Assembly (NCBI RefSeq): GCF_025791835.1
Contig: NZ_JAOXLP010000001.1
Coordinates: 434,001-498,000, forward strand
Direction of reading: 5' to 3'
Source: Roseomonas xinghualingensis
Lineage (GTDB): Bacteria > Pseudomonadota > Alphaproteobacteria > Acetobacterales > Acetobacteraceae
DNA: 64,000 nucleotides
Shown in pieces: positions 34,257-43,206 of this stretch (position 1 is its first letter; each line of letters starts with the position of its first letter). The notes under the pieces were generated by a model, which worked only from the letters and a program-made list of their open reading frames with translations, ran no database searches and was not told where the DNA came from. The position numbers and the translations under genes were made by a program.

Positions 34257-34632
34257 ATGCCCTGGTCCTTTGGGCCATGCGGTGGTGAACTCGTGCCCGG
34301 CCCATCCAATGATGCCTTTACCGAGGTGGAGGGCGAGTCAGGCGATCCGCGGCTGCGCCTGCCTGCGGCTACGCTTGCAAGATCCTGATGGCCCAAGGGG
34401 CCGAGCGCCGAAGGCGGGGGGCGCTTCTATCTCGCGGCAGGGCAACTGACTGAGGGGTTTGCCGTGGTCGCCTGGCCCGTGCGACCTGGCGAGACAGTGC
34501 ATGTTCTGCGCGGGCATCCGCATCTGCCCACTCGGCTGGCGGCGGGTTTTCTTGCTCAGGCCTCCGAGAATGTGCCCCGGCCGGCGGCCGCGGCGACCTC
34601 CGCCAGCAACCGCTCCTCCTGCCCGGGATAGC
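34257..34632 (+). pseudogene. Possible decayed small gene with in-frame TGA
   Basis: The 408-bp gap between 34147 and 34556 holds one plus-strand frame that looks protein-like on both sides of a stop. It opens with MPWSFGPCGGELVPGPSNDA from ATG 34257, stops at TGA 34386-34388, then continues in the same frame with GGRFYLAAGQLTEGFAVVAW and later LPTRLAAGFLAQA before running into antisense sequence of the next gene. No homologue is recognised. It may be a gene remnant or chance. Confidence 0.3.
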
Positions 34633-35581
34633 GCGGCGAGAAGTGGAAGGCCTCAATACGCCGCACGCCTGCCTCGCGCGCGATCTCTCCCGCCGCGCGG
34701 GTTGTCAGGTGCCGGCGATCCAGGGCGATGGCGGCATCGGCGGCGGCGAAGGGCGCCTCAATGAAGAGGATGTCGGCGCCGCGGGCGAGCGTGATGGCGG
34801 CGGCACGGTTCGCCGGCAGATCGGCGAAATCCGTCAGATAGGCTATGCGCTGCCCGGGCGTCGCGACGATCAGGTCCCGCAATTCGCCCAGCTTCAGCCT
34901 GGGAGCGGTCTCCTCATCAGCCGGGCGGCCGAAGATGGAAATGGGGTGGTCATCCGGACAACCCGCCATCACGGCCGCCTTCAGCGAGGCGAGCCAGGGC
35001 CCCGTGGGCAGACCACGTTCCTCCAGCCTGCTTCGCCAGACATTGAGATGCAGCCCTTCTTCAAGGGCAAAGCCAAGGCATGGCGTGCCATGGTCCAGCA
35101 GGCCAGCACGCAGCCGTAGCGGGCCGAGCTGCAGGACGGTGCCATCCGGCGCCGCCGGCTGCGGTGGCAGCGTCTCCGGCTCGAAGCGGTTGTGCTGCCG
35201 CAGGCATGTACGCGGCCAGGCTTCGGCCGCGCTCACCTCCGTCACCTCGAAGATCAGGTCGGCGGGGATGCGGTGGGCTAGGTTCCAGGTATAGGCCTGG
35301 AGCCGGTGGAAGAGCCGCTGCGCGAAGCCTTCCGGCCCCACCACGGCCATGCGCTTCTCGCGCCCGATCAGCAGCCGGAGCAGCCGATCGAAGCCGGCCC
35401 AGTGATCCATATGGGCGTGCGACACCGCCAGGACGCTCACCCGCAACAGATGGCGCGGGGAAAGGGCTGTCAGGTCCCCGCAGTCGAACAGCATCGTATC
35501 GGGCAGGTGGAGCGCTTCCACATAGACGCATGGATCGCCGTTGCGCCCGTTCAGAAGGCGTGGATGCAGGGTTGGCCGCAT
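34556..35581 (-). CDS. Metallo-beta-lactamase-fold protein, ribonuclease Z-like
   Basis: A 341-residue protein of the RNase Z/ElaC branch. The metal motif is SHAHMDHWAG (H55, H57, D59, H60); LLDHGTPCLGFALEE holds the next histidine and AYLTDFAD and EAFHFSPRYPGQEE supply the later ligands. RNase Z matures tRNA 3' ends, but relatives in this branch can act on other phosphodiesters, and the tRNA-binding exosite arm is not obvious. No ribosome site is clear before ATG 35581. Confidence 0.75.
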   Translation of the reverse strand: MRPTLHPRLLNGRNGDPCVYVEALHLPDTMLFDCGDLTALSPRHLLRVSVLAVSHAHMDHWAGFDRLLRLLIGREKRMAVVGPEGFAQRLFHRLQAYTWNLAHRIPADLIFEVTEVSAAEAWPRTCLRQHNRFEPETLPPQPAAPDGTVLQLGPLRLRAGLLDHGTPCLGFALEEGLHLNVWRSRLEERGLPTGPWLASLKAAVMAGCPDDHPISIFGRPADEETAPRLKLGELRDLIVATPGQRIAYLTDFADLPANRAAAITLARGADILFIEAPFAAADAAIALDRRHLTTRAAGEIAREAGVRRIEAFHFSPRYPGQEERLLAEVAAAAGRGTFSEA

Positions 35582-35722
35582 GGCGGAGGAGTGCCATGCG
35601 GCGGAGCCGGGGTCGAGAAGGATCGCAGAACGGCGCGGACCGGCCGTGCCTGCCCGGTGCGCGAAACCGGAGTCCTCACGGCCATTGATGAGGATCGGAA
35701 CTCATCCGCCGCGTCATTCGAG

Positions 35723-36712
35723 TCACTGCTTGACGATCTGGCCTTCAGCTGCCGCGGCGGCCCAGCGGGCATCGTCGGAGCGCAGGAAAGCCGCTGTTTG
35801 CTCCGGATCGAGCAGGTTCGGCTCCAGGCCCAGCGTGCGGAACCGCTCCATCAGCGCCGGCTCTGCATAGGCACGGGCGATGGCGGCATGCACCTCACGC
35901 AGCAGCGCGGGTTGCATGCGCGGCGGCGCCAGGGCCGCGACCCAGCCGGAGACGTCGTAATCCGCAACGCCCCCCTCGCGCACCGTGGGCACATCGGGCA
36001 TCAGCCGCGTGCGCTCGGCGGTAGAGACGGCCAGCACGCGCACCTGGTTGGTGGAGAGGTGGGGCAGGGCGCTCGCAGTGCTCGTCCAGCCGATCGGCAG
36101 GTGGCCCGCGACGATGTCGTTCATCAGCAGCCCGCCGCCGCGATACTGCACTTCTTCCGTCCGCACGCCCGCGCGGCGGTTGAACTCATGGCCGGCGAAA
36201 GCGGTCAGCGCCTCGGTGGCGCCGAAGCCGACCTTGCCGGGATTGGCGCGGGCATAGCGTACCAGCCCGGCTACATCCTCGAAGGGCTGGTTGCGCGCGG
36301 CGACCAGGACCAGGATCTGCCGTGACAGGATCGCGACCGGCGTGAAGTCCTTCACCGGATCATAGGGGATCTGGGCAAGCTGGTACTTGTTCAGGTTGTG
36401 GGTGGAGGTGACGACCGCGAAGGTGGAACCGTCCGGCTCCGCCCGCGCCACCGCTTCGGAGCCGATGACGCCCTGCGCGCCGGGGCGATTCTCGACGATG
36501 ATGGGCTGCGCTAGGTTTGGCCGCATCGCCTCGACCAATGCGCGGGCGAGGACATCCGTACCGCCGCCGGGTGGGTAGGGGAGGATGACGCGGACAGGGC
36601 GTTGCGGCCAGGTGGCCGCGGTGTTCTGGGCCTGGCCTTCCGTGGCCTGGGCCGTCAGGGCAAGGCTGGCGCCGGCCAGCATCGCCCGGCGCCCGATGTG
36701 ATGTCGGATCAT
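35723..36712 (-). CDS. Bug/TctC-family substrate-binding protein
   Basis: A 329-residue periplasmic binding protein with a Tat-like leader (GRRAMLAGASLALTAQATEGQAQ). Mature hallmarks are WPQRPVRVILPYPPGGGTD and IIVENRPGAQGVIG. GAGGAAAC lies directly before ATG 36712. No tripartite transporter membrane genes are nearby. Divergent from the secreted hydrolase gene at 36859; a shared regulatory region is possible. Ligand unknown. Confidence 0.88.
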   Translation of the reverse strand: MIRHHIGRRAMLAGASLALTAQATEGQAQNTAATWPQRPVRVILPYPPGGGTDVLARALVEAMRPNLAQPIIVENRPGAQGVIGSEAVARAEPDGSTFAVVTSTHNLNKYQLAQIPYDPVKDFTPVAILSRQILVLVAARNQPFEDVAGLVRYARANPGKVGFGATEALTAFAGHEFNRRAGVRTEEVQYRGGGLLMNDIVAGHLPIGWTSTASALPHLSTNQVRVLAVSTAERTRLMPDVPTVREGGVADYDVSGWVAALAPPRMQPALLREVHAAIARAYAEPALMERFRTLGLEPNLLDPEQTAAFLRSDDARWAAAAAEGQIVKQ

Positions 36713-36858
36713 GTTTCCTCCTGCTTTTGCGGCAGTATTGGCCGGGGGGATGGGCTTGGAAAGCACCTGTGCCAGGGGCAGGGCAGAAACCGGCCCCTTG
36801 ACCTCCCGCCCTGGCGAGGCTCGTGTCCCTCGGACCAAGAATGCCGGAGAGAACGCCC

Positions 36859-37902
36859 GTGAAGCACCGACTTGCCGCCCTTGCGCTTTCGTTCGGCATC
36901 GGCGCCGCCCAGGCCCAGACACCTGCGCCGTCCCAGCCGCCGCTGCAGGTGAAGGAAATCGGGAGCTTCCATGTCGGCGGCCGGGTTGCCCAGCTGGAAG
37001 GGCTGCCGGTGCGGGAGATGGTTCCCTCCCCTGGCGCGCCGCCCATCCGCGTCGATCCCAACGGCCAGTTCCAGGTGGAAGGGATGTACGCGCAATACGT
37101 GAAGCTCGCGGAGCCACGCGCCCGCTATCCGCTTCTGCTCTGGCATGGCGGCGGGTTGACCGGCGTGACCTGGGAGACGACGCCCGATGGCCGCCCTGGC
37201 TGGCAGATGTATTTCCTTCGCCAGGGCCATGACGTTTATGTCAGCGACGCGGTGGAGCGCGGCCGGGCCGGATGGGCCCGCTTCCCCGAGATCTTTCCGG
37301 GAGAGCCGGTCTTCCGCAGCATGGGCGAGGGTTGGGGCCTGTTCCGCGTGGGGCCGCAGGAGGGCTGGAACGCCAATCCCGCACGCCGAAAGGCCTTTCC
37401 GGATACGCTCTTTCCGGTAGCGGCCTGGGATGCCTTCACCCGCCAGGCCGTGCCGCGCTGGAGCACCACCGACAGCCAGATCCAGGCGGCCTACAACGCC
37501 TATGTCCAGCAGGTTTGCCCCTGCGTCATCATCGTGCACAGCCAGGGCGGCAACTTCGCCTTCAATGCCGCGCTGGCCGCGCCCGACAAGGTGCGCGCGA
37601 TCATTGCCATCGAGCCCTCCGGCACCCCCTCAGCGGTGACGGACGCGGCGCCCCTGCGGAATGTGCCGCATCTGATCGTATGGGGCGACCATTTCGCGGA
37701 ATCTCCTTTCTGGCAGCGGATCCGCGGCAATGTGGAGCGCTGGGCCGGTGCCATCCGGGAAGCCGGTGGTACGGCCGATATCCTGGATCTGCCGGCGGAG
37801 GGGGTGCGCGGAAACAGCCATATGCCGATGATGGACCGGAACAGCGACGAGGTTGCGGGCCGCATCCATGCCTGGATGGAGCGGCGCGGGCTGATGCGCT
37901 GA
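36859..37902 (+). CDS. Secreted alpha/beta hydrolase (esterase-like)
   Basis: A 347-residue protein starting with GTG (VKHRLAALALSFGIGAAQAQ is a signal peptide; GGAGAG lies upstream). The alpha/beta fold shows an HGGG-type oxyanion motif in LLWHGGGLTG, the nucleophile serine in VHSQGGN, an acidic residue in VWGDHFAE and a histidine in GNSHMPMM. Similar periplasmic esterases in Acetobacteraceae and Burkholderiaceae have unknown substrates. Divergent from a Bug protein gene, which may bind the product. Confidence 0.8.
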   Translation: MKHRLAALALSFGIGAAQAQTPAPSQPPLQVKEIGSFHVGGRVAQLEGLPVREMVPSPGAPPIRVDPNGQFQVEGMYAQYVKLAEPRARYPLLLWHGGGLTGVTWETTPDGRPGWQMYFLRQGHDVYVSDAVERGRAGWARFPEIFPGEPVFRSMGEGWGLFRVGPQEGWNANPARRKAFPDTLFPVAAWDAFTRQAVPRWSTTDSQIQAAYNAYVQQVCPCVIIVHSQGGNFAFNAALAAPDKVRAIIAIEPSGTPSAVTDAAPLRNVPHLIVWGDHFAESPFWQRIRGNVERWAGAIREAGGTADILDLPAEGVRGNSHMPMMDRNSDEVAGRIHAWMERRGLMR

Positions 37903-37959
37903 CCATCCGGGCCTGATACCACGGCACCACCACGTCACGCGTCCGGGCAGGAAATGGGG

Positions 37960-38859
37960 ATGACCGAGATTCGCCCGCAGGTAACCGGTTTCTATCACGA
38001 AGACACCTGCAGCATCGCCTATGTGGTCGCGGACCCGGTGACCGGGCGATGCGCGATCGTCGATCCCGTTCTTGACTTCGATCGCCCGAGCCGTGGCACC
38101 CATACCAGCTTTGCCGACCGGATGGCCGGCTTCGTGCGGGACAGGGGGCTGGCGGTGGAGTGGATTCTCGACACGCATCCGCATGCGGACCACTTCTCCG
38201 CCGCGCCCTATCTGAAGGAGGTGTTCGGCGCGCCGATGGCCATCGGCGAGCATGTCGTCACGGTCCAGCGCATCTGGCAGAAGATCTACAACCTGCCCGG
38301 CTTTCCGGCCGATGGCTCCCAGTGGGACCATCTGTTCAAGGACGGCGAAGGCTTCCGCATCGGGGAACTGACGGCGGAGGTCATCTTCTCCCCCGGCCAT
38401 ACGGCGGCTTCCATCACCTATGTCGTCGGCAATGCCGCCTTCATCCATGATACGTTGTTCATGCCAGATGGCGGCACGGCGCGCGCTGATTTCCCCGGTG
38501 GCGATGCCCATGCGCTCTATCGCAGCATCCGCCGCATTCTGGAGCTTCCGTCGGAAACCCGCCTCTTCACAGGTCATGACTACAAGCCCGGCGGACGCCC
38601 GCCGAAATGGGAATCGACGGTTGCCGAGCAGCGCGCACATAACATCCATCTTCGGGGCGATATGGCCGAGGAGGATTTCGTGCGAATGCGCCAGGAGCGT
38701 GACCGCACCCTGCCCTTGCCCGGCCTGCTGCTGGAGGCGCTTCAGATCAATATCCGTGGCGGGCGGCTGCCTGAGCCGGAGGCCAATGGCGTTTCCTATC
38801 TGAAAATCCCGCTGAACTACTTCCGGGAAGCAGGGGCTGACCACGCCGCGAAGGACTGA
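37960..38859 (+). CDS. Metallo-beta-lactamase-fold protein, persulfide dioxygenase (ETHE1/Blh)-like
   Basis: A 299-residue MBL-fold protein. DTHPHADHFSAAPYL supplies the metal site, SPGHTAASITYVVGNAAFIHDTLF the middle motif, and LFTGHDYKP the last histidine. This arrangement fits ETHE1/Blh sulfur dioxygenases, which oxidise glutathione persulfide, rather than glyoxalase II. ATG 37960 is preferred because AGGAAA lies 5 nt upstream; ATG 37954 is also in frame. No rhodanese or sulfide:quinone reductase gene is adjacent. Confidence 0.8.
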   Translation: MTEIRPQVTGFYHEDTCSIAYVVADPVTGRCAIVDPVLDFDRPSRGTHTSFADRMAGFVRDRGLAVEWILDTHPHADHFSAAPYLKEVFGAPMAIGEHVVTVQRIWQKIYNLPGFPADGSQWDHLFKDGEGFRIGELTAEVIFSPGHTAASITYVVGNAAFIHDTLFMPDGGTARADFPGGDAHALYRSIRRILELPSETRLFTGHDYKPGGRPPKWESTVAEQRAHNIHLRGDMAEEDFVRMRQERDRTLPLPGLLLEALQINIRGGRLPEPEANGVSYLKIPLNYFREAGADHAAKD

Positions 38860-38984
38860 CGTCCCGGGAGCCTCATCTCCTGGCCGGCCGCTCAGGATGG
38901 GCGCTCATCGCTTGCATGGGCGGCAGCATGGAACCTGGGCTGCATCCTCGCGTTCGGCCCTCGCAAGCCATGCATGAAGCGAGG

Positions 38985-39809
38985 ATGCCGGTGGTGGCGA
39001 AGCAGAACCGCCTCGAAATGCTCGCGCGCCTTGGTTACGCGGCCCGTGGCCTCGTCAGCTTCCTTGTGGGCTTGATGGCGCTGCTGGCCGCGATCGGGCA
39101 GGGTGGGGAAGTGACGGGCTCCAAGGGCGCTCTGCAAACGCTCCTCTCCCAGCCATGGGGGAGTGCGCTGCTGGCCGTCGTGGCACTAGGACTGTTCGGC
39201 TTTGCCCTGTGGCGCGTCCTTCAGTCGCTGCTGGATGCAGATGGGCTCGGCAGGACGTGGCGCGCCATGGTCGCCCGTACTGGCCAGCTGATATCAGCCG
39301 CCACCTACGCCGCCCTTGGGGTCTTCGCCATCAACCTTCTTGTCGGATCGGCTTCTGGTGGCGGGGAGGACCAGGCTGCCCGGGACTGGACCAGATGGCT
39401 CATGGCGCAGCCCCTCGGTCGCTGGCTCGTGGGGGCTGTCGGGCTTGGGGTGCTGGGGGCTGCCCTTGGGATGGCCGGCAAGGCATGGTCGGCCTCGTTC
39501 AGGAAGTATCTGGCATGCGGGCCTGATGCGGCCGCCTGGGTCATCCCACTGGGCCGTGCCGGTTTCGCGGCGCGGTCCGTCGTCTTCCTGATCGTTGGCG
39601 CCTTTCTCGTCATCGCGGCCTATCGCTCGGATCCCAGCGAGGCGCGTGGCCTTGGCGGCGCCTTGCTCGCGCTTCAGGATCAACCCTTCGGGCGGATTGC
39701 CTTCGGGCTGGTTGCCCTCGGCCTCGCCGCGTTCGGGGCCTTCGAATTCGCGGAGGCACGGTACCGGCGCATCGTCGCGCCGGATGAGCAGCGGATCCTC
39801 ACGGCCTGA
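38985..39809 (+). CDS. DUF1206 membrane protein
   Basis: A 274-residue membrane protein with six helices in three repeats of about 75 residues. Each repeat starts with the DUF1206 pattern: RLGYAARGLVSFLVGLMAL, RTGQLISAATYAALGVFAI, and RAGFAARSVVFLIVGAFLV. Function of the family is unknown. Start is uncertain: the frame is open to 38916, but residues upstream of 38985 are not domain-like. Confidence 0.8.
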   Translation: MPVVAKQNRLEMLARLGYAARGLVSFLVGLMALLAAIGQGGEVTGSKGALQTLLSQPWGSALLAVVALGLFGFALWRVLQSLLDADGLGRTWRAMVARTGQLISAATYAALGVFAINLLVGSASGGGEDQAARDWTRWLMAQPLGRWLVGAVGLGVLGAALGMAGKAWSASFRKYLACGPDAAAWVIPLGRAGFAARSVVFLIVGAFLVIAAYRSDPSEARGLGGALLALQDQPFGRIAFGLVALGLAAFGAFEFAEARYRRIVAPDEQRILTA

Positions 39810-39827
39810 TCTTCGGCTGGCCTTACC

Positions 39828-40808
39828 TCAATCGGGCCGCATATTGGCGCGGCGGACCACCTCGGCCCAGCGGGAGCGTTCAGTCAGGATGAAGTCACGG
39901 AAGGCTTCGGGCGGGCCGGGGCTGGGCTCGGCACCTTCGGCCTCCAGCCTTTGGCGGAGCCTCTCGCCACTCAGGATACGGGCGGATTCCGTGTTCAGGC
40001 GCTCCACGATGGCGCGCGGCGTTCCTGCCGGCGCTAGAAGCCCGTACCATTGCGTCGCGTCGAAGCCGTTGACGCCCTGCTCGGTGATGGTGGGGATGTC
40101 CGGTGCGCTGGCAAGACGACGGAGCGACGAGACGCCGAGGGCGCGCAGCGTCCCGGCGCGCACGGGCGGCAGGGCGGGCGGTCCGCCAGTGAAGGTCAGG
40201 TCGATCGTGCCGCCGATCAGGTCGTTCAGCATGGGTGCCGTGCCGCGATACGGCACATGCTGCATGGTCGTGCCGGTGGCGAGGTTGAAGGCCACCATGG
40301 CGATATGCGCGGCTGAGCCATTGCCGCCGGAACCATAGGTGAGCACGCCGGGCTGCCGCTTCGCGAGCGCGATCAACTCCGCGATGCCGTTGGCCGCCAG
40401 CTTCCGTGGGTTCACCACCATGATATTCGGAACCACTGCCGCGAGCACGATGGGCGCGAAGGACTCCACCGTGTCGTAGGAGAGGTGTGGGTAGAGCGCC
40501 GGGTTCACAGCCAGCGTGCCGATATGGCCCATAAGAAGCGTATGGCCATCGGGTGCCGCATGGGCGACGAGCTCCGTCCCGATCGTGCCGCCGGCACCGC
40601 CGCGGTTCTCGACGACGAAAGGCTGTCCGAGCGCGGCCTGCAACTCGGCCGCCAGGGCGCGGGCGATGATGTCGGTGGAGCCGCCAGGGGTGAAGGGCAC
40701 GATGACGCGGACGGGGCGGTTCGGCCAGGGACCCTGCGCACGCGCCAGGCTGGGAAGGAAAAGCGCACCGGCCAGGGCGGCACGGCGTGGCAGCGATGCC
40801 GGCATCAT
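39828..40808 (-). CDS. Bug/TctC-family substrate-binding protein
   Basis: A 326-residue binding protein with a Tat-like leader (LPRRAALAGALFLPSLARAQ). WPNRPVRVIVPFTPGGSTD and FVVENRGGAGGTIGTE are the family signatures. No transporter membrane genes adjoin it. It is convergent with the DUF1206 gene and followed upstream by a 220-bp gap before metY. Ligand unknown. Confidence 0.88.
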   Translation of the reverse strand: MMPASLPRRAALAGALFLPSLARAQGPWPNRPVRVIVPFTPGGSTDIIARALAAELQAALGQPFVVENRGGAGGTIGTELVAHAAPDGHTLLMGHIGTLAVNPALYPHLSYDTVESFAPIVLAAVVPNIMVVNPRKLAANGIAELIALAKRQPGVLTYGSGGNGSAAHIAMVAFNLATGTTMQHVPYRGTAPMLNDLIGGTIDLTFTGGPPALPPVRAGTLRALGVSSLRRLASAPDIPTITEQGVNGFDATQWYGLLAPAGTPRAIVERLNTESARILSGERLRQRLEAEGAEPSPGPPEAFRDFILTERSRWAEVVRRANMRPD

Positions 40809-41027
40809 GGCGTGATCATGGGTCTGGGTCCGTGCATTCGCTTCCTCCTGCCCCTTCTCCGCCGGAGAGGAGAAAGGTAGGCGAGGGGATGCCTCGGCAT
40901 GCCATCATTTCTTCCGGGTACGGTATAAGGCGGAGGAATACCCGCCTGATCCAGGCGACGCCGTGGATGGGATGGCAGGTACCGCGCGCCGCCATCAACG
41001 GGTGATGCAGGCGCGCGGCATGGCCCG

Positions 41028-42341
41028 CTACTCGGCGGCCAGCGGCTTCACATGGCCGCCCGATGCGTCGAGGGCCTGGGTCAGGTCGGCCAGGATGTCA
41101 TCCGGATGCTCCAGCCCGATCGAGAGCCGGACATAACCGGGGGACACCCCGGTCGCGAGCTGGTCCTCGGGCGAGAGCTGCGAATGCGTGGTGCTGGCCG
41201 GGTGGATGGCGAGGCTCCGCGCGTCGCCGATATTGGCAACGTGATAGACGAGCTTCAGGGCATCGATGAAGCGGCGTCCCGCCTCCACGCCGCCGGCCAG
41301 TTCGAAGCCGACCAGCCCGCCATGGCCACGGTTGAGGTACTTGGCCACGCGTGCGGCGGCCTCCCCTGTCTGGTGCTTCGGATAGATCACCCGGCTGACC
41401 TCCGGGCGCCCGGCGAGGAAATCGGCCACGATTTCCGCGTTTCGGCTGTGCTCGCGCATCCGCAACGCCAGGGTTTCGATCCCTTGCAGGGTCAGGAAGG
41501 CGTTGAAGGGGGACATGGCGGCGCCGAGATCCCGCAGCAGCGTCACCCGTGCCTTCAGGATATAGGCGATAGGGCCCATGGGCTTGGCCGCCTCCGCCCA
41601 GACCGCGCCGTGATAGGAGGGGTCGGGCCGGTGCAGGGCTGGCTGGCGCTTCGGATGGGCCGCCCAGTCGAAATTGCCGCCATCGACGATGATCCCGCCG
41701 ATGCTGGTGCCATGGCCACCAAGATATTTGGTGGTGGAGAGCACCACCACCGCCGCGCCGTGGTCGAAGGGGCGCACCAGGGTGGGGGCGGCGGTGTTGT
41801 CCATGATCAGCGGAATGCCGAGGGGGCGGCCGAGCGCCGCGACCTCGGCGATCGGGAAGACCTCCAGCTTCGGGTTCGGCAGGGTTTCGGCATACCAGGC
41901 GCGCGTGCGGTCATCGGAAGCGCGAAGGAAGGCCTCGGGGTCCGCCGGATCCACGAAGCGCACCTCGATGCCCTGGTCGCGGAAGGTGTTGGCGAAGAGG
42001 TTCCAGGTGCCGCCGTACAGGTTCGTCGAGGAAACGATGTTGTCGCCGGCATGGGCCAGGTTCTGGACGGCCATGGCCGAGGCGGCCTGGCCGGATGCGC
42101 CGGCGAGCGCGGCCACCCCTCCCTCCAGCGCCGCGACGCGCTGCTCCAGCACATCCGTCGTGGGGTTCATGATGCGCGTGTAGATGTTGCCCAGCTCCTG
42201 CAGCCCGAAGAGGCGGGAGGCATGGGCGGCATCGTCGAACTGGTAGGAGGTGGTCTGGTAGATCGGCACCGCCACGGCCTTGGTGGTGGGATCGCGCCGC
42301 CAGCCGGCATGCAGGGCGATCGTTTCCGGGTGCTGGGACAT
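41028..42341 (-). CDS. metY: O-acetylhomoserine sulfhydrylase (PLP-dependent)
   Basis: A 437-residue Cys/Met-metabolism PLP enzyme. It makes homocysteine from O-acetylhomoserine and sulfide. N-terminal ETIALHAGWRRDPTTKAVAVP, YTRIMNPTTDVLEQRVAALEGG, and the PLP lysine K205 in STTKYLGGHGT are typical of MetY. The C-terminal RLSIGLEHPDDILADL is also conserved. AAGGAGG precedes ATG 42341. I looked for a SAM riboswitch in the 158-bp leader and saw none. Confidence 0.9.
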   Translation of the reverse strand: MSQHPETIALHAGWRRDPTTKAVAVPIYQTTSYQFDDAAHASRLFGLQELGNIYTRIMNPTTDVLEQRVAALEGGVAALAGASGQAASAMAVQNLAHAGDNIVSSTNLYGGTWNLFANTFRDQGIEVRFVDPADPEAFLRASDDRTRAWYAETLPNPKLEVFPIAEVAALGRPLGIPLIMDNTAAPTLVRPFDHGAAVVVLSTTKYLGGHGTSIGGIIVDGGNFDWAAHPKRQPALHRPDPSYHGAVWAEAAKPMGPIAYILKARVTLLRDLGAAMSPFNAFLTLQGIETLALRMREHSRNAEIVADFLAGRPEVSRVIYPKHQTGEAAARVAKYLNRGHGGLVGFELAGGVEAGRRFIDALKLVYHVANIGDARSLAIHPASTTHSQLSPEDQLATGVSPGYVRLSIGLEHPDDILADLTQALDASGGHVKPLAAE

Positions 42342-42453
42342 TGTATCCTCCTTGGTGCGGGCCGTTGCCACGGCTAGCTGTCATCCTGCGGCGCGCGGCG
42401 GTCAAGGAGGGAGGGCTGCGCTGCCAGCCCGGATGCTTCAAGGAAGCAGCGAT

Positions 42454-42479
42454 GCCCGGCCACCATCGGGTGGCCGGGC
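42454..42479 (-). terminator. Hairpin downstream of the small secreted repeat peptide gene
   Basis: GCCCGGCCACC (42454-42464) pairs perfectly with GGTGGCCGGGC (42469-42479) around ATCG. It lies 20 nt after the stop of the minus-strand gene at 42500, ahead of metY. An 11-bp GC stem without a T-tract; terminator likely. Confidence 0.5.
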
Positions 42480-42499
42480 GCGGCTGAAGGCGGCGAGCT

Positions 42500-42805
42500 T
42501 CAGTTCCCCTGGGTCGAGAAGTCGAAATTGGTGAGAAGCGGCCCGGTGCTGGCGAGTGGCGAGCGGCTATCGCCCTGCTTCCAGGCCGGCGATGCGGTGG
42601 GGCCCGCGACGTACTGGTCGTCTCCCCCGGCAAGCTGCCGCTCTCCGCTGAAATGCGAGCCAGCGAGAAGCGTGCGGCTGTGAGGCTGCTTCCAGGCCTG
42701 TGATGCGGTGGGCCCCGCGACATAGTCGCCCTCAGCGAAGGACGGGTTGGCCAGGCCGCTGATGAAGACGGTGGCGAAGGCGGCAATGGTGAAGATCCTG
42801 TGCAT
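42500..42805 (-). CDS. Small secreted protein with internal repeat
   Basis: A 101-residue protein: signal peptide MHRIFTIAAFATVFISGLANPSFAE, then two near-identical units, YVAGPTASQAWKQPHSRTLLA and YVAGPTASPAWKQGDSRSPLA, and a tail ending FDFSTQGN. AGGAGA precedes the ATG. No family is recognised. The tail resembles the end of the neighbouring ORF at 42849-43034. Secretion to the periplasm or outside is inferred from the leader. Confidence 0.65.
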   Translation of the reverse strand: MHRIFTIAAFATVFISGLANPSFAEGDYVAGPTASQAWKQPHSRTLLAGSHFSGERQLAGGDDQYVAGPTASPAWKQGDSRSPLASTGPLLTNFDFSTQGN

Positions 42806-42848
42806 GACATATCTCCTGTCTGGATGTGGATGGAATGTGTCTGTTGGC

Positions 42849-43034
42849 TCAATTGCCTTGGGTCGTGAGATCAGGGCCGGCGAAGGCTGGGCTGGGGAGC
42901 AGCGTTCGGGCGTGTGATGGTATGGGTTCGGCTTGGGGCGCTGACCTGGATACGCGGCGCTGCGGATCGTGATGCGTCTGCTGCCAGGAGCCGGGTGGGG
43001 CACCGAGCGCGAAGCCTGCGCTCATGGTCGTCAT
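42849..43034 (-). CDS. Possible second small peptide related to the downstream repeat protein
   Basis: A 61-codon frame ending HARTLLPSPAFAGPDLTTQGN, which resembles both the SRTLLAGSHFSGE block and the terminal TQGN of the downstream secreted peptide. It lies 43 bp upstream of that gene on the same strand. The N-terminus has no clear signal peptide; AAGGA precedes ATG 43034 closely. It may be a truncated paralogue. The remaining 172 bp up to 43206 show nothing further. Confidence 0.4.
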   Translation of the reverse strand: MTTMSAGFALGAPPGSWQQTHHDPQRRVSRSAPQAEPIPSHARTLLPSPAFAGPDLTTQGN

Positions 43035-43206
43035 CCGTCCTTATTATTGGTTCTTCTCCTTTCGTCCCATCTGATTGGTGGACGATGCGAGAATGCGGCT
43101 GAATGGTTTCCGGCGCTACCGCCTGAGTTTTCCAAAACTTTCCTGATGTTTCCGGATTGTCGGCTGCAGCGCTTACGAAGCTTCCATGAGGAAGATCGTG
43201 CGGCGG

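Noticed and set aside
42342..42499. Possible SAM riboswitch in the metY leader
   Set aside because: No SAM-I or SAM-II core motif was recognised; the only strong structure is the hairpin at 42454-42479, which belongs to the end of the upstream small gene.
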